Positions 8,566 to 17,693 of a DNA stretch of 64,000 nt are shown here, one piece after another. Origin of the DNA: Bog-756 sp963727955 (GTDB taxonomy: Bacteria; Actinomycetota; Acidimicrobiia; Acidimicrobiales; RAAP-2). The stretch is taken from NCBI GenBank assembly GCA_963727955.1, contig CAVSII010000003.1:248001-312000 (forward strand), given 5' to 3'. The notes under the pieces were generated by a model that was not told the origin of the DNA, searched no databases, and saw only the letters and a program-made list of their open reading frames with translations. Numbering within the stretch: position 1 is the first letter of the stretch; every line of letters begins with the position of its first letter. The position numbers and the translations under genes were made by a program.

Positions 8566-9051
8566 ATGGCTATCTCTCCCTACATCGCACGGCTTCGCCA
8601 GATGGTCGGGACCCAGCTGTTGGTCCTTCCTTCGGTGGCCGTGCTGCCGACGGACGAGCGCGGCTGGATCCTCTTCGTCCGGCTGATCGACTCAGGCCAA
8701 TGGGCCACCATAGGTGGCGCGGTGGAGCCCGACGAGTCACCGGAGCAAGCCGCACTCAGGGAGGCCCGAGAGGAAGCAGGGGTCACGCTTGAACTCGGCC
8801 CGGTACGAGCAGTTCTGGGCGGGCCTGAATACCGTGTCACCTATCCGAACGGCGACATGACCTCATATGTCGCCGCTGTCTTTGATGCCAAGGTTACAGC
8901 CGGTACGCCCAGGGCCGACGGCGACGAGACGTCAGAGGTGGCATGGTTGGACCCCGATCACCTCCCCGTGGACCGGATGGGTTCGCTGACCAAGGCACTG
9001 CTGAGGGACGTTGGCCTCGGAGCCCCACGGGCGTGTGAGCCTGATCGCTAA
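8566..9051 (+). CDS. Nudix hydrolase
   Basis: 161 residues. A complete Nudix box occupies residues 51-73: Gly51, Glu57, then REAREEAGV with Arg65, Glu66, Glu69, Glu70 and Gly72, matching Gx5Ex7REUxEExGU. The enzyme should hydrolyse a nucleoside-diphosphate-linked compound with Mg2+. The N-terminus (RQMVGTQLLVLPSVAVLPTD) is typical of small MutT/ADP-ribose-type proteins but does not fix the substrate. It is a single gene on the plus strand, starting with ATG at 8566. Confidence 0.9.
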   Translation: MAISPYIARLRQMVGTQLLVLPSVAVLPTDERGWILFVRLIDSGQWATIGGAVEPDESPEQAALREAREEAGVTLELGPVRAVLGGPEYRVTYPNGDMTSYVAAVFDAKVTAGTPRADGDETSEVAWLDPDHLPVDRMGSLTKALLRDVGLGAPRACEPDR

Positions 9052-9116
9052 TTCCCCGAAGGTGGGTTTACCTGCCCGGCCGTCATCGGTGAGAACGACG
9101 CCGGCCAGATTCACGC

Positions 9117-9593
9117 TTAGCTGTCGGGCAGGCCGGCAATGGGGGGTGGGATCTTCGGGAGCCCCGGCATCGGATTGTCCCACCACAGCGTGTGCTCGAT
9201 GCGCCGTGCTATGCGCCAACCGCCGGCCAGGCAGACGAGCCGATCGTGGTATTGCCCACCCACCGTGAAGAGCCAGGGCTCTCCTCCGACCTGCAATCGA
9301 TTGACATTGAGGAAACATGAGCTGGCTCGAACACCACCGCCGTCCGTCATGAATTGGCGATTGACGACGAGGTGTTGGGTCACGTCGAAGATGGGTAGCA
9401 CCTCGGCCAGCCATCGACGCACCTCGAGGTAGCTTCCTTCGATGCCACCGGCCGACCGGTAGTCAAGCTGGGCGTCGTCGGTGAACACCGAGTCGAGCAG
9501 GTCCCAGTCCCGAGTGTCGATGGCCGTGGCGTAACGGGTGAGCAGATCGTCCATCGCCACTCGATCCGCCAGGGCGATGTCCTCGGTATCCAC
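9117..9593 (-). CDS. SnoaL-like / nuclear transport factor 2-fold protein
   Basis: 158 residues with the NTF2-like pattern: ALADRVAMDDLLTRYATAID, then DWDLLDSVFTDDAQLDY at the cone entrance, then HLVVNRQF, and the terminal strand GGWRIARRIEHTLWWD. This matches the SnoaL_4 group found in polyketide, steroid and aromatic catabolism contexts, where members are cyclases, dehydratases or isomerases. No catalytic assignment is possible here. It is convergent with the Nudix gene, 65 bases apart. Confidence 0.8.
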   Translation of the reverse strand: MDTEDIALADRVAMDDLLTRYATAIDTRDWDLLDSVFTDDAQLDYRSAGGIEGSYLEVRRWLAEVLPIFDVTQHLVVNRQFMTDGGGVRASSCFLNVNRLQVGGEPWLFTVGGQYHDRLVCLAGGWRIARRIEHTLWWDNPMPGLPKIPPPIAGLPDS

Positions 9594-9684
9594 AGGAACG
9601 CAGGCTACTGCGGTTGTCAGCTATTCCCGAGCGCCTGTCGAGCGAGCCGCTCCCACCCGCAATCGTGGGATGGGAGCGGGAAAC

Positions 9685-10812
9685 TCAGAGCATCCTCCGT
9701 CGGGTCGCCCGCCATCCCCATCGGCCCAACAGGAGCAACGCGGCCAGACAGAGCAGAACGAAGAGCGCCGTGCCGGCAATCCGGATGAGCCACTCGAAGC
9801 TGGAGACGAATCCGCCGATCCCGTCGTCCCATGCTTTGCGCAGCCCTGTTGCCGGCTGCACCAGTGGGACCGGACGTCTACCGGCCTCGTTGAGGTTCAC
9901 GGTAAGACTCCCGTAGGTGGTCTCGTTGTCGAGGACCGAGAGCTGTCCCTGGAGCTGCTCAATCTGGCTCTGGATGGCATCCAGTTGGCTCTGGACGGCC
10001 AGTATGTCGCCAATCGACGTGGCCTGAGCCATGATGGTGAGGTACTGCTGGCGACTCGCCTCGAGGGCGGTGATGCGGGCTTGGAGGTCCACGTACTGCC
10101 CGGTGACATTGCTCGAGGTGGTGGTGACCGAAGTGGCGTGGCCGACCTGCTGCACCTGGGCGACAACCGTTCCGAAGGCCGGCTGGGGAACCTGGAGGAC
10201 GATGGTTCCCGACGATGGCGAGGTCGATCCCTCAGAACCAGTCTGTGCTTGAGTGCTGGCCACGAATCCTCCTGCACCCGACGCCAGGGCAGTGAGCTTG
10301 GACAGCACTTGCTGGATTCTTCCGTTGGCAATAGTCAGGCTAATCGACCCGTTCGCCTCGACCTTGGGAGATTGACCAACGGCTCCCGATGGAAGCGGGG
10401 GTATGGAGTTGGAGGGCGTCGAGGTCGCCGGGGCACCGGAAGCGATGGGTGCGTGGGCCGCCCCCGTCCTAGCGGGGGTCGGGACCGCGGCACCGGGCGA
10501 GATGGCTCCGCTGGCCGTTGAACTCCCACTCGATGACGCCGTTGTCGTGACGGGCGACCGACCCGGGTTGAGTACCAGGAGCGAGAGAGTGACCCCGCCC
10601 ACCACCAGGAGGACGACGGCTGCCACCACAATGCGGCGTCCCCCGCTCCAACGCAGGTGAGGCAGGGTGAGGTGCGGACGTCGTCGTCGCGACTGGGTGG
10701 TCGTTGCCCGGGATGCGGCCAGAATCCGTTCGGGCCCTCCCTCGGGTATCTCGATACTTTCGGCATCGAGGCGAAGCATCTCCCTCAGCCCGTTCTCGTC
10801 GATCATGGTCAT
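9685..10812 (-). CDS. DUF4349 membrane protein, putative regulatory partner of the adjacent ECF sigma factor
   Basis: 375 residues. The N-terminal ~60 residues are cytoplasmic and basic. A first membrane helix (IVVAAVVLLVVGGVTLSLLV) is followed by a Ser/Thr/Pro linker and an extracytoplasmic DUF4349 domain with a coiled segment (QARITALEASRQQYL, then QSQLDAIQSQIEQLQGQL). A second helix (TALFVLLCLAALLLLG) ends near the C-terminus. Its ATG overlaps the stop of the upstream sigma gene by four bases, the usual layout of sigma/anti-sigma operons. An anti-sigma role is inferred from position and topology; no zinc-binding anti-sigma motif is visible at the N-terminus. Confidence 0.75.
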   Translation of the reverse strand: MTMIDENGLREMLRLDAESIEIPEGGPERILAASRATTTQSRRRRPHLTLPHLRWSGGRRIVVAAVVLLVVGGVTLSLLVLNPGRSPVTTTASSSGSSTASGAISPGAAVPTPARTGAAHAPIASGAPATSTPSNSIPPLPSGAVGQSPKVEANGSISLTIANGRIQQVLSKLTALASGAGGFVASTQAQTGSEGSTSPSSGTIVLQVPQPAFGTVVAQVQQVGHATSVTTTSSNVTGQYVDLQARITALEASRQQYLTIMAQATSIGDILAVQSQLDAIQSQIEQLQGQLSVLDNETTYGSLTVNLNEAGRRPVPLVQPATGLRKAWDDGIGGFVSSFEWLIRIAGTALFVLLCLAALLLLGRWGWRATRRRML

Positions 10813-11357
10813 GGGAGGACCTCCGAATCGATCGGGTTGTCGAGTCCCCCCGCCGCCTGCAACGCCGGATGCTCGGCAAGCAGTCGTCGAGCCTCGTGGA
10901 GACGGGATTTCACTGTCCCCTGCCGTCGACCGATAGCGGTGGCGATCTCACGTTCGCTCAGATCGGCGTAGTAGCGGAGGACAATGACAACCCGAAGGTG
11001 AAGGGGCAAATCCTGTAGGGCACGAGCCATGTCCGCCGACAGGGCCACGCGGGCCGGAGTGTCTCCGGAAACCGACGTGACGGCAAGACCGGCGTCATCC
11101 GATCGGTGGTCCCGATGAGGAATTTCTTGGCGCAGCTTTGAGTTGCAGGAATTGACGACGACCCGGTAGAGCCAGGGCTTGAAGTCGGCACCACCGGCCA
11201 GGGATGCCCGGAACCTCCATGCTCGCAAGAAAGCCTCCTGGACTGCTTCCTCTGCGTCGAAGCGATTGCCGAGTATCAAACACGCCGTGCGGAACGAACG
11301 GGCATAGCTCTCCTCGAGCCATGCCTCGAGACCGCCGACCTCCCCGTGTCCGCTCAT
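10809..11357 (-). CDS. ECF-type RNA polymerase sigma factor
   Basis: About 182 residues from the ATG at 11357 (MSGHGEVGG), preceded by GAGG. The open frame continues to 11474 but the added part is not conserved. Region 2 is visible as ESYARSFRTACLILGNRFDA followed by EEAVQEAFLRAWRF. Region 4 reads DLPLHLRVVIVLRYYADLSE followed by REIATAIGRRQGTVKSRLHEARRLL, ending in a helix-turn-helix for -35 recognition. ECF factors redirect RNA polymerase to stress or envelope regulons. It forms a four-base-overlapping pair with the DUF4349 membrane gene downstream. A 10-bp palindrome CTGTATACAG lies at 11402-11411 upstream of the preferred start. Confidence 0.9.
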   Translation of the reverse strand: MSGHGEVGGLEAWLEESYARSFRTACLILGNRFDAEEAVQEAFLRAWRFRASLAGGADFKPWLYRVVVNSCNSKLRQEIPHRDHRSDDAGLAVTSVSGDTPARVALSADMARALQDLPLHLRVVIVLRYYADLSEREIATAIGRRQGTVKSRLHEARRLLAEHPALQAAGGLDNPIDSEVLP

Positions 11358-11728
11358 TGAGTGACCCTCACCGCTCCTGTATCCGATACAGACGTACTTC
11401 CCTGTATACAGTGACGCTTGGTCGGTCAGAAAGGTTCGTTTTATTTTCGCTGGAGGGAGGCACCACCACGCCACGCGTCCCGACGTGGGCGTCCCGCCCC
11501 GAAAATCCCGCTCGGACAGCCATTGTTGGCCGTGTCCCTCCGATCGGTTCAGTCAGCGCAATCGGCCGTCCTCGAGAGGCTCTCGTCTCTGGGCGCCCGG
11601 CTGGCCCCAGCGACCACGTGCGGAGGTGACCGGCTTGGGGGAGACGGATCCGCCGAGAGAGCGCCGAATACCGGCAATGGGGTCCGGCGCCGTTACCATC
11701 TAAAACTCATGTCGACTTTGGAGACCAG

Positions 11729-12532
11729 ATGACAGACGTATCGGGTCCGGGGATGTCCCTCCCCGGCCGGCTCGGGGTGACGGCTCGAGTCGAGGAGGGC
11801 GATCTGGTTCTCGAACTCACACCGCAGAGGGAGAGTCTGCACCACGGCGTCGTCCGGGCCAGTGTCCTCTCCTTCATCATCGATGTGGTGGCCGGGATCC
11901 CTTTGGATCAGGACGCTGATGTATGGACGCTCACCTCGGACATGTCGGTTCGGATGCGTCTCTTGCCCGCTCCTGAGCGCATTGACGCCACCAACACCAT
12001 CGTGCGCCAGGGCCGGCGCACCGGCACCTGCCTGGTCGAATTGAGAACCGACAGAGGAGAGCCCATCGCCACCGGGGCCATCGGGTTCACCAAAATCGCG
12101 CGGAAAGCGACTGATCCGCCAAAACCGAATGTGCCGATCGGGCACATTCCCGTGCTTTTCCACGATCCGGGGTCGCTCACACGACCCCTGCGCGAAGAGG
12201 CTGGCATTGAGGTAATCGATGCGGCGCAGGGCGTGGTCCAGGTCGAGGTCACATCGGCCCTCCGCAATCCCGCAGGCACCCTGCAGGGGGCGATGGTCGC
12301 CCTGGTGGCTGAAGCCGCCGCCGAGGATCTTCTGGCCACTCGTTTCGAGTCGCCCGTAGTGGTGACCGACCTGGACCTCCGATACCTCCGGCGGACGGAG
12401 ATGGGCCCGGTGCGCACCCATAGCAGACTCCTGGGTACCGGCCAGGATGCGCCCGTTCTGGTCGAGCTCATCGACACTTCCACCGATCAGATCACGACAC
12501 TGGTCTTCGCCCGGGCCGTCGGCGCACTCTGA
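11729..12532 (+). CDS. Double-hotdog acyl-CoA thioesterase-like protein
   Basis: 267 residues with two hotdog-like halves. The first contains HHGVVRASVLSFIIDVVAGI; the second contains NPAGTLQGAMVALVAEAAAE. Both show the G-x2-xGA/a helix pattern of PaaI-type thioesterases. Such proteins hydrolyse acyl-CoA or act as hydratases. The two halves are diverged, so one may be structural only. A GGAG sits about 7 bases before the ATG at 11729. No operon partner follows; the convergent RCC1-like gene lies 148 bases on. Confidence 0.75.
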   Translation: MTDVSGPGMSLPGRLGVTARVEEGDLVLELTPQRESLHHGVVRASVLSFIIDVVAGIPLDQDADVWTLTSDMSVRMRLLPAPERIDATNTIVRQGRRTGTCLVELRTDRGEPIATGAIGFTKIARKATDPPKPNVPIGHIPVLFHDPGSLTRPLREEAGIEVIDAAQGVVQVEVTSALRNPAGTLQGAMVALVAEAAAEDLLATRFESPVVVTDLDLRYLRRTEMGPVRTHSRLLGTGQDAPVLVELIDTSTDQITTLVFARAVGAL

Positions 12533-12680
12533 ACTGTTGGCCTGGACGACGTCACAACCAAACCGGGTCTGTCAGCCGATGTCGACCGACGCCAAGCTGG
12601 TTCACCGAATCCCTAGCCGACCACCGCCAACTGGGTCAGCCGCAGCCGGGGCGGAATCCTTCTCGGGTCCCGAATGGTGG

Positions 12681-14588
12681 TCAGGCGCTCAGGATGGTGA
12701 TGGTGAGGGTGGCGGTGGCCCGATTGACAGGAGTGCCCCGAGAGACCTTGGTGTCCCTGACCCGGAACTTGATGGTGTGGGTGCCCGCGTGGGAAGGCAC
12801 GCCCGACAGCAGGCCAGTGAACGTGTTGAAGTGCAGGCCACGGGGCATGCTCCCGCCGGCCACGTACCAGAGCCGGTAGGGCGAGTTGCCTCCGGCCGCC
12901 TGCACGGTCGTCGCATAGGGAGTCCCGACCGTCCCGTTGGGCAGGAATGTGGTGGTTATGGCCAAGGGCATCGAGGGGTTGTTGACAGTGAGCTGGAAGG
13001 ACCAGGGCCCGCTGTCCCCCACGGCGTCGGTGACCTCCCCACCGATGGTCGTGGTCCCCGGGGTGATCACCGAGTCGGGCACGGTCACTGCTCCGCCGGA
13101 GGAGACCGTGACGTTGGGCGAGCTCGTCGTGGTGGACCACGTGAGCTGTCCCCCACCGACCGGCAGGTTGGACACCTCGAGCTGACCCGAGTAGCCGGCC
13201 CCCGGGTTGATGGTGACCTGTTCCGGGCTGGGCTGGGCCAGTGTGACCTCCGGGCGTACGATCACGAAACCGGTGGTGGAATCATCGTCGGGCCCGAGGG
13301 CGGTCGGGACGAACCCGGTCGGGAGAGACACCGTGACCGGGGTCGGCTGTTGGGTGGTGGTGCCGTTGCCCAGCTGGCCTGCGTTGTTGTAGCCCCAGGC
13401 GAAGAGGTCGCCGTCGGAGCCGATGGCGTAGCCGCTGTCCTGCCCGGCGGCGATGGCCGTGGGCGTGACCCCGCCCGGAAGGGACACGGTCACCGGAACC
13501 GTCTGTTGAGCTGTCGTCGTGCCGTTGCCCAGCTGGCTGACACCACCGGCACCCCAGGCGTAGAGGTTGCTGTCGGAGCCGATGGCGTAGGCGGTGTCGA
13601 CTCCGGCGGCGACGGCCGTGGGTGTCACCCCGTTGGGAAAGGTGACCGTGACCGGGGTGGTCTGTTGAGATGTCGTGCCGTTGCCGAGCTCACCGTAACC
13701 GCCGTAGCCCCAGGCGTAGAGGTTGCCGTCGGAGCCGATGGCGTAGCCGGTGTCCTGACCGGCGGCGATGGCCGTGGGCTTGACCGGCAGGGATACCTGC
13801 ACCGGCGTCGACTGGGTCGAGGTGGTCGTGCCGTTGCCGAGTTCGCCGTTACCACCGGCGCCCCAGGCGTAGAGTTTGCCGTCGGAGCCGATGGCGTAAG
13901 CGGTGTCGGCTCCCGCGGCGATGGCGGTGGCCGTCACTCCGTTCGGCAGGGACACCTGCACCGGCGTCGTCTGGATCGAGGTGGTCGTGCCGTTGCCGAG
14001 TTCGCCGTTACCGCCGGCGCCCCAGGCGTAGACGTTGCCGTCGGAGCCGATGGCGTAACCGGTGTCGGCTCCCCCGGCGATGGCCGTGGGCGTCACCGGC
14101 AGGGATACCGTCACCGGTGTGGTCTGTGCATTGGATGTCGTGCCGTTGCCGAGCTCGCCGTAGTAAGCCAAACCCCAGGCGTAGAGGTTGCCGTCGGAAC
14201 CGATGGCGTAGCCGGTGTCACCTCCGCCGGCGATGGCCGTGGGTGTCACCCCGTTCGGTAGGGACACCGAGACCGGTGCGGTCTGGGCTGCTGTCGTTGT
14301 GCCATTGCCGAGCTCCCCGTAAGAACCGGAGCCCCACGACAACTCCGCGGTCGGCACAGGACTGGCTGCCGCCGGCGGGGCGACAGCCACCAGGGCCGGA
14401 CCCAACGCGCTGGCCAAGATCAGCAGCGCACCGAGGATAAGTGGCCGCACTGGTCTCCGCCTCAGCCGCACCGGGGATCGCCTCGCCCCCACCGCCCAAT
14501 AGGAATTTCCGCCGTACACCCTCATCGCCATAGCAATCCCCATCTCCCTGCGCAACACTTTTCTAATCGAAGCCGGCTCCAGAAGCAA
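12681..14588 (-). CDS. Secreted RCC1-repeat beta-propeller protein with C-terminal Ig-like domain
   Basis: 635 residues. An N-terminal basic stretch plus hydrophobic segment (LILGALLILASALGPALVAV) and AAAS is a signal peptide. Residues about 85-455 hold seven RCC1-type repeats of about 52 residues, each with AIGSDGxLYAWG and ELGNGTT pieces; the DNA is correspondingly repetitive (about 13.3-14.35 kb). The C-terminal ~110 residues (VGTPYATTVQAAGG, then PRGLHFNTFTGLLSGVPSHAG) match the putative Ig domain of exported proteins. It is likely extracellular or wall-bound, binding an unknown partner. Several starts are possible (ATGs at 14588, 14543, 14531, 14525); the later ones are closer to a GGGGA Shine-Dalgarno. 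Confidence 0.88.
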   Translation of the reverse strand: MLLEPASIRKVLRREMGIAMAMRVYGGNSYWAVGARRSPVRLRRRPVRPLILGALLILASALGPALVAVAPPAAASPVPTAELSWGSGSYGELGNGTTTAAQTAPVSVSLPNGVTPTAIAGGGDTGYAIGSDGNLYAWGLAYYGELGNGTTSNAQTTPVTVSLPVTPTAIAGGADTGYAIGSDGNVYAWGAGGNGELGNGTTTSIQTTPVQVSLPNGVTATAIAAGADTAYAIGSDGKLYAWGAGGNGELGNGTTTSTQSTPVQVSLPVKPTAIAAGQDTGYAIGSDGNLYAWGYGGYGELGNGTTSQQTTPVTVTFPNGVTPTAVAAGVDTAYAIGSDSNLYAWGAGGVSQLGNGTTTAQQTVPVTVSLPGGVTPTAIAAGQDSGYAIGSDGDLFAWGYNNAGQLGNGTTTQQPTPVTVSLPTGFVPTALGPDDDSTTGFVIVRPEVTLAQPSPEQVTINPGAGYSGQLEVSNLPVGGGQLTWSTTTSSPNVTVSSGGAVTVPDSVITPGTTTIGGEVTDAVGDSGPWSFQLTVNNPSMPLAITTTFLPNGTVGTPYATTVQAAGGNSPYRLWYVAGGSMPRGLHFNTFTGLLSGVPSHAGTHTIKFRVRDTKVSRGTPVNRATATLTITILSA

Positions 14589-14701
14589 TTTGCCCTTGAC
14601 TTTTGGCCTTGGCTGGTATTCGTGCTGTCTCTCCCGGCACCACGAGGGGCGGTCCGAGCGGAGGGTCCGGCGCCTCTGGGCCAGCCAGCGTCAGGAGATT
14701 G

Positions 14702-15460
14702 GTGAATAGAGTGCTTCCGGTGACCAAAAAGAATTACTTCGGTGGGCAAATAGCAGAGAACTACGACCTCGATCTGGCCATTTTCGATCCGGCCGTTGTT
14801 GATCCGATCGTGAGCTTTCTGGCCGATCTCGCCGAAGGTGGTTCCGCCCTCGAGCTCGGCATCGGCACCGGCCGCATAGCCCTGCCGCTCAGCCGGCGGG
14901 GTGTCCGGGTGCACGGGATCGAGCTATCGCCGGCCATGGTGGCCCGCCTGCGAGCCAAGCCGGATGCAGAGAATGTCGCTGTGACGATCGGTGACTTCGC
15001 CTCGGCCCGGGCGGAGGGCACCTTCAGGCTGGCCTATCTCGTGTACAACACCATCACCAACCAGACCACCCAGGACGAACAGGTCGAGTGCTTCTGCAAC
15101 GTGGCCAGGCACCTGGAACCGGGTGGGCTGTTTGTGATCGAGCTGGAGGTACCGCCGCTCCAGCGGCTCCCGCCCGGCGAAACCGTCCGGGCTTTTACGG
15201 TGGACCCACCGCATCTCGGGTTCGACGAGATCGACATCGCCTCTCAACAAGGTGTTTCTCATCACTACTGGGTTAGCAAGGGCAGAGGAGTGGTCCATTC
15301 GATGCCGTACCGGTTCGTGTGGCCGTCCGAACTGGACTTGATGGCGCGCATTGCGGGAATGACCCTTTGCCAGCGATGGAGTAGCTGGGACCGGGAGCCC
15401 TTTACGGCGAACAGCAGAAAGCACATCTCGGTGTGGGAGATGGCTAGGGCAGCTCACTAG
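14702..15460 (+). CDS. Class I SAM-dependent methyltransferase
   Basis: About 252 residues. The SAM-binding motif I is ALELGIGTGRIALPLSRRG, with the acidic residue after strand 2 in VHGIELSPAMV, and motif post II in VAVTIGDFAS. The N-terminus YFGGQIAENYD resembles small-molecule or tRNA-type methyltransferases of the Methyltransf_25 group. I chose GTG at 14702 because AGGAG lies at 14693-14697; the frame is open back to 14603. The substrate is not recognisable. It is divergent from the RCC1-like gene. Confidence 0.85.
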   Translation: MNRVLPVTKKNYFGGQIAENYDLDLAIFDPAVVDPIVSFLADLAEGGSALELGIGTGRIALPLSRRGVRVHGIELSPAMVARLRAKPDAENVAVTIGDFASARAEGTFRLAYLVYNTITNQTTQDEQVECFCNVARHLEPGGLFVIELEVPPLQRLPPGETVRAFTVDPPHLGFDEIDIASQQGVSHHYWVSKGRGVVHSMPYRFVWPSELDLMARIAGMTLCQRWSSWDREPFTANSRKHISVWEMARAAH

Positions 15461-15765
15461 AGAGCAGCGCACTCGAGCGGAGCCCCGAGCTCCATTCGGA
15501 TCGCGCACCTACCAGCTCGGCCGAGCACCTACCCGCGCCCGTTGGCGCTGTGCGACCAGGACCCACTCCGGTGAGGCCCGACGTTTGCGAATACAAACAA
15601 AGGGGAAGGGTTATCACGCCAGGTCCGCGGCGCAATTTGCCCAGGGCAGCGGACCTGGCAATGTTTGGACACCTCCGTGCGGGGTACAGCCAAATCAGTC
15701 GCCGGGCCCGTCGAGCGAAATCCCGCCGTTTCGCTCCGGGTCTGACGTCTTGGCCCTGTACGGTC

Positions 15766-15793
15766 GCCCTCTACCGCTCAGTCAGTAGAGGGC
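15766..15793. terminator. Stem-loop, possible terminator of the methyltransferase gene
   Basis: GCCCTCTAC (15766-15774) and GTAGAGGGC (15785-15793) are perfect complements around a 10-base loop. No T-tract follows on either strand, so a factor-independent terminator is uncertain. The right arm lies in the first unit of the adjacent tandem repeat. Confidence 0.35.
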
Positions 15794-15867
15794 CGTCCCG
15801 GGCCGTCTCAGTCAGTAGAGGGCCGTCCCGGCCCGTCTCAGTCAGTAGAGGGCGGTCCGGGCCCCGG
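15778..15867. repeat. Three tandem 30-bp repeats
   Basis: The unit begins TCAGTCAGTAGAGGGCCGTC and recurs at 15778, 15808 and 15838. The first two units are nearly identical; the third differs in its second half. It lies in non-coding sequence. Confidence 0.85.
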
Positions 15868-16420
15868 GATCTCAGTGCCTCGACGGAAGACCTCATCATC
15901 GAACGCGACCGGCAACGGAGACAGTCGGATGAAGGCACGCTGAACCCTGGCGGTTCGCCCGCCGTTGATCACTTCTTTCCAGCATTGAACGTGAAGTCGA
16001 ACGAATGACGGACCGGCTGATCCAGCGGGCCCTTTAGGCGCCCATCGTCGTGGAGTGTGCATGGCCGATTGCGATCAATACGATCACTTTCAAGGTAACC
16101 AGGCAACGGTCAGGCCGAATTTCCAAAGGAGGTGGCGTTGGCCACCGATTCGGTACATCAGGCGTTGGAATCTTGCTCACGAACGGCAGCACGCACACAG
16201 TGGTCTCGTCCAGTTTCATAGACGCCAAAGCCGGTGGTCTGGGGCAGTGTCGGCCACACGGGGAAGCGGGGCTTCCTTGCACCGGTCGGAAAGTCAGAAA
16301 CCGTGAGACGACCCTTGACTGGCCTCACCAATGGTCGCACCATTGAACAAGAGACAATAAGGAACTGCCCGGATAGAGCATCCGTGCACGACCATCGAGA
16401 GCGCGAGGAGATCGATCGCC

Positions 16421-16975
16421 ATGACGCGTGATCAGCTCAACGGGAATGGAATGCATCGACCTCAAGGATCGAAAGACGTTCCCCGCCATAAGGGCGCGTT
16501 GCTGAGTGGCCTTGGTGCTATAGCCCTGCTGGCGGCGGCTTGCAGCTCCGGCGGCAGCGGAACCTCGACGACGGCGACGACCTCGACCCCGTCCGGGTCT
16601 GCCAGAACCACTGCGGTCGTGAAGGTGATGACCGTCCCCACCTACGGTGCCATTCTCACCGACAGCAGTGGGAAGCCGCTCTACACGCTCAGCGGCACCT
16701 GTACGGGTAGCTGCGCTTCGGCGTGGCCGGCTCTTACGGTTCCCGCGAGCACGAAGCCGACCGGCACCGGTGTGAGCGGAACGCTCAGCACAGTGAAGCA
16801 AGCGGATGGCTCATACCAGGTGACGTACAACGGCTCACCTGTCTACACCTTCGTGCAGGACTCGTCTGGTCACGTCACGGGAGAGGGCGTCGCTGGATTC
16901 TCCGTCGTAAAGGTGTCAGGTTCGGCGACTCCGACCGATTCAACCACGAGCACCACGAGCGGCAGCGGGTACTGA
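16421..16975 (+). CDS. Secreted lipoprotein with Yx(F/W/Y)xxD-type repeats
   Basis: 184 residues. The N-terminus has a lipobox LLAAAC followed by SSGGSG, so the mature protein should be lipid-anchored at that Cys. A Thr/Ser/Gly linker precedes two copies of the secreted repeat (PF03640-like): YGAILTDSSGKPLYTLSG with TCTGSCASAWPALTVP, and NGSPVYTFVQDSSGHVTGEG. Members with this motif are predicted lipoproteins of unknown role, sometimes near redox genes. ATG at 16421 is preceded by GAGGAG at about 16405. An internal ATG (MHRPQG) is an alternative. Confidence 0.85.
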   Translation: MTRDQLNGNGMHRPQGSKDVPRHKGALLSGLGAIALLAAACSSGGSGTSTTATTSTPSGSARTTAVVKVMTVPTYGAILTDSSGKPLYTLSGTCTGSCASAWPALTVPASTKPTGTGVSGTLSTVKQADGSYQVTYNGSPVYTFVQDSSGHVTGEGVAGFSVVKVSGSATPTDSTTSTTSGSGY

Positions 16976-17261
16976 TGAAGTGCCGGTGCGGGTGCCCGCA
17001 AGTGTCGGTCGATGGAAGCTAGCGGTAGGCAAGCACTCGTCCGTCGGTAACGCACTCACGGCTGGCGGACGGAGCGCCGTACCTGGCCCAGACAAAACCT
17101 GGACATGACTCGGGACTCGATGGCTTGAAGGGATACCGAATGACCAGGGACGCGCGTTTGGGGAATCGTTCGGTGGGAAGAGGGCGAGATCGGCCAGCGT
17201 GGTCCGCATGGGCTTGACCCCCAGTCGAGCGTGACTCTCAGCCGGCGTCGTGGGACACGGG

Positions 17262-17684
17262 TCATGGCGAGGGAAATGTCGCTACCCCCTTTGGAAATTT
17301 CGGGGCTTCGAAACACGGGAGCAGCGAAGCGCTTGTTGCGGTGTCGTGTGGCGCCAGGGAAGTGATTCCCTTGACACACACAGGTCGACCCTGAGCAGGC
17401 AGTGGATGTGGTGGCGGTGACCGGAGGTGCGTCGTCGTTCCCCCGGTTGGTCCTTTGCTACTGGAGTGAGCAGGTGGTCCTCCGAACCACCTGCTGGCTC
17501 CGCCGGCAATCAAGAACCACACTCCCAAAGAGAGCGTTACGCACACGATCACTGTGCTGAGCACAACCCGCCTCCGTCGTCGCCGTCGAGCTTCCTCGAA
17601 GAGATCGGTGACTTCTGCAACGAGCGACTCAGGGAGTGGCTCAAGATCATTCGTCGTCGGGGGATCTAGCACTGCAACAGACAT
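17262..17684 (-). CDS. Small single-pass membrane protein, function unknown
   Basis: About 140 residues from ATG at 17684 (MSVAVLDPPTTNDLEPLPES). A cytoplasmic acidic-then-basic stretch (TDLFEEARRRRRRR) precedes one membrane helix (VVLSTVIVCVTLSLGVWFLI). The remainder is Pro/Ser-rich and less convincing, and may be degraded. The N-terminal pattern recurs in actinobacterial membrane proteins of unknown role. The frame extends to 17750, but that would overlap the divergent GntR gene. No Shine-Dalgarno is obvious. Confidence 0.5.
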   Translation of the reverse strand: MSVAVLDPPTTNDLEPLPESLVAEVTDLFEEARRRRRRRVVLSTVIVCVTLSLGVWFLIAGGASRWFGGPPAHSSSKGPTGGTTTHLRSPPPHPLPAQGRPVCVKGITSLAPHDTATSASLLPCFEAPKFPKGVATFPSP

Positions 17685-17693
17685 AGAACTACT

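Larger units (their letters stand above)
15461..16420. other. 960-bp stretch without a convincing gene
   Basis: Open frames here (15550-16008 and 16050-16346 on plus) have low-complexity Arg/Ser translations and no family resemblance, and the first spans a tandem repeat. What can be seen is a 9-bp stem-loop at 15766-15793, three 30-bp direct repeats at 15778-15867, and a short inverted repeat CAATGG/CCATTG at 16329-16345 upstream of the lipoprotein gene. Confidence 0.6.

Noticed and set aside
15550..16008. 152-residue open frame
   Set aside because: It runs through a tandem repeat, has no Shine-Dalgarno or family signal and is Arg/Ser-rich.
16050..16346. 98-residue open frame before the lipoprotein gene
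   Set aside because: No recognisable motif or start signal; composition unlike neighbouring genes.
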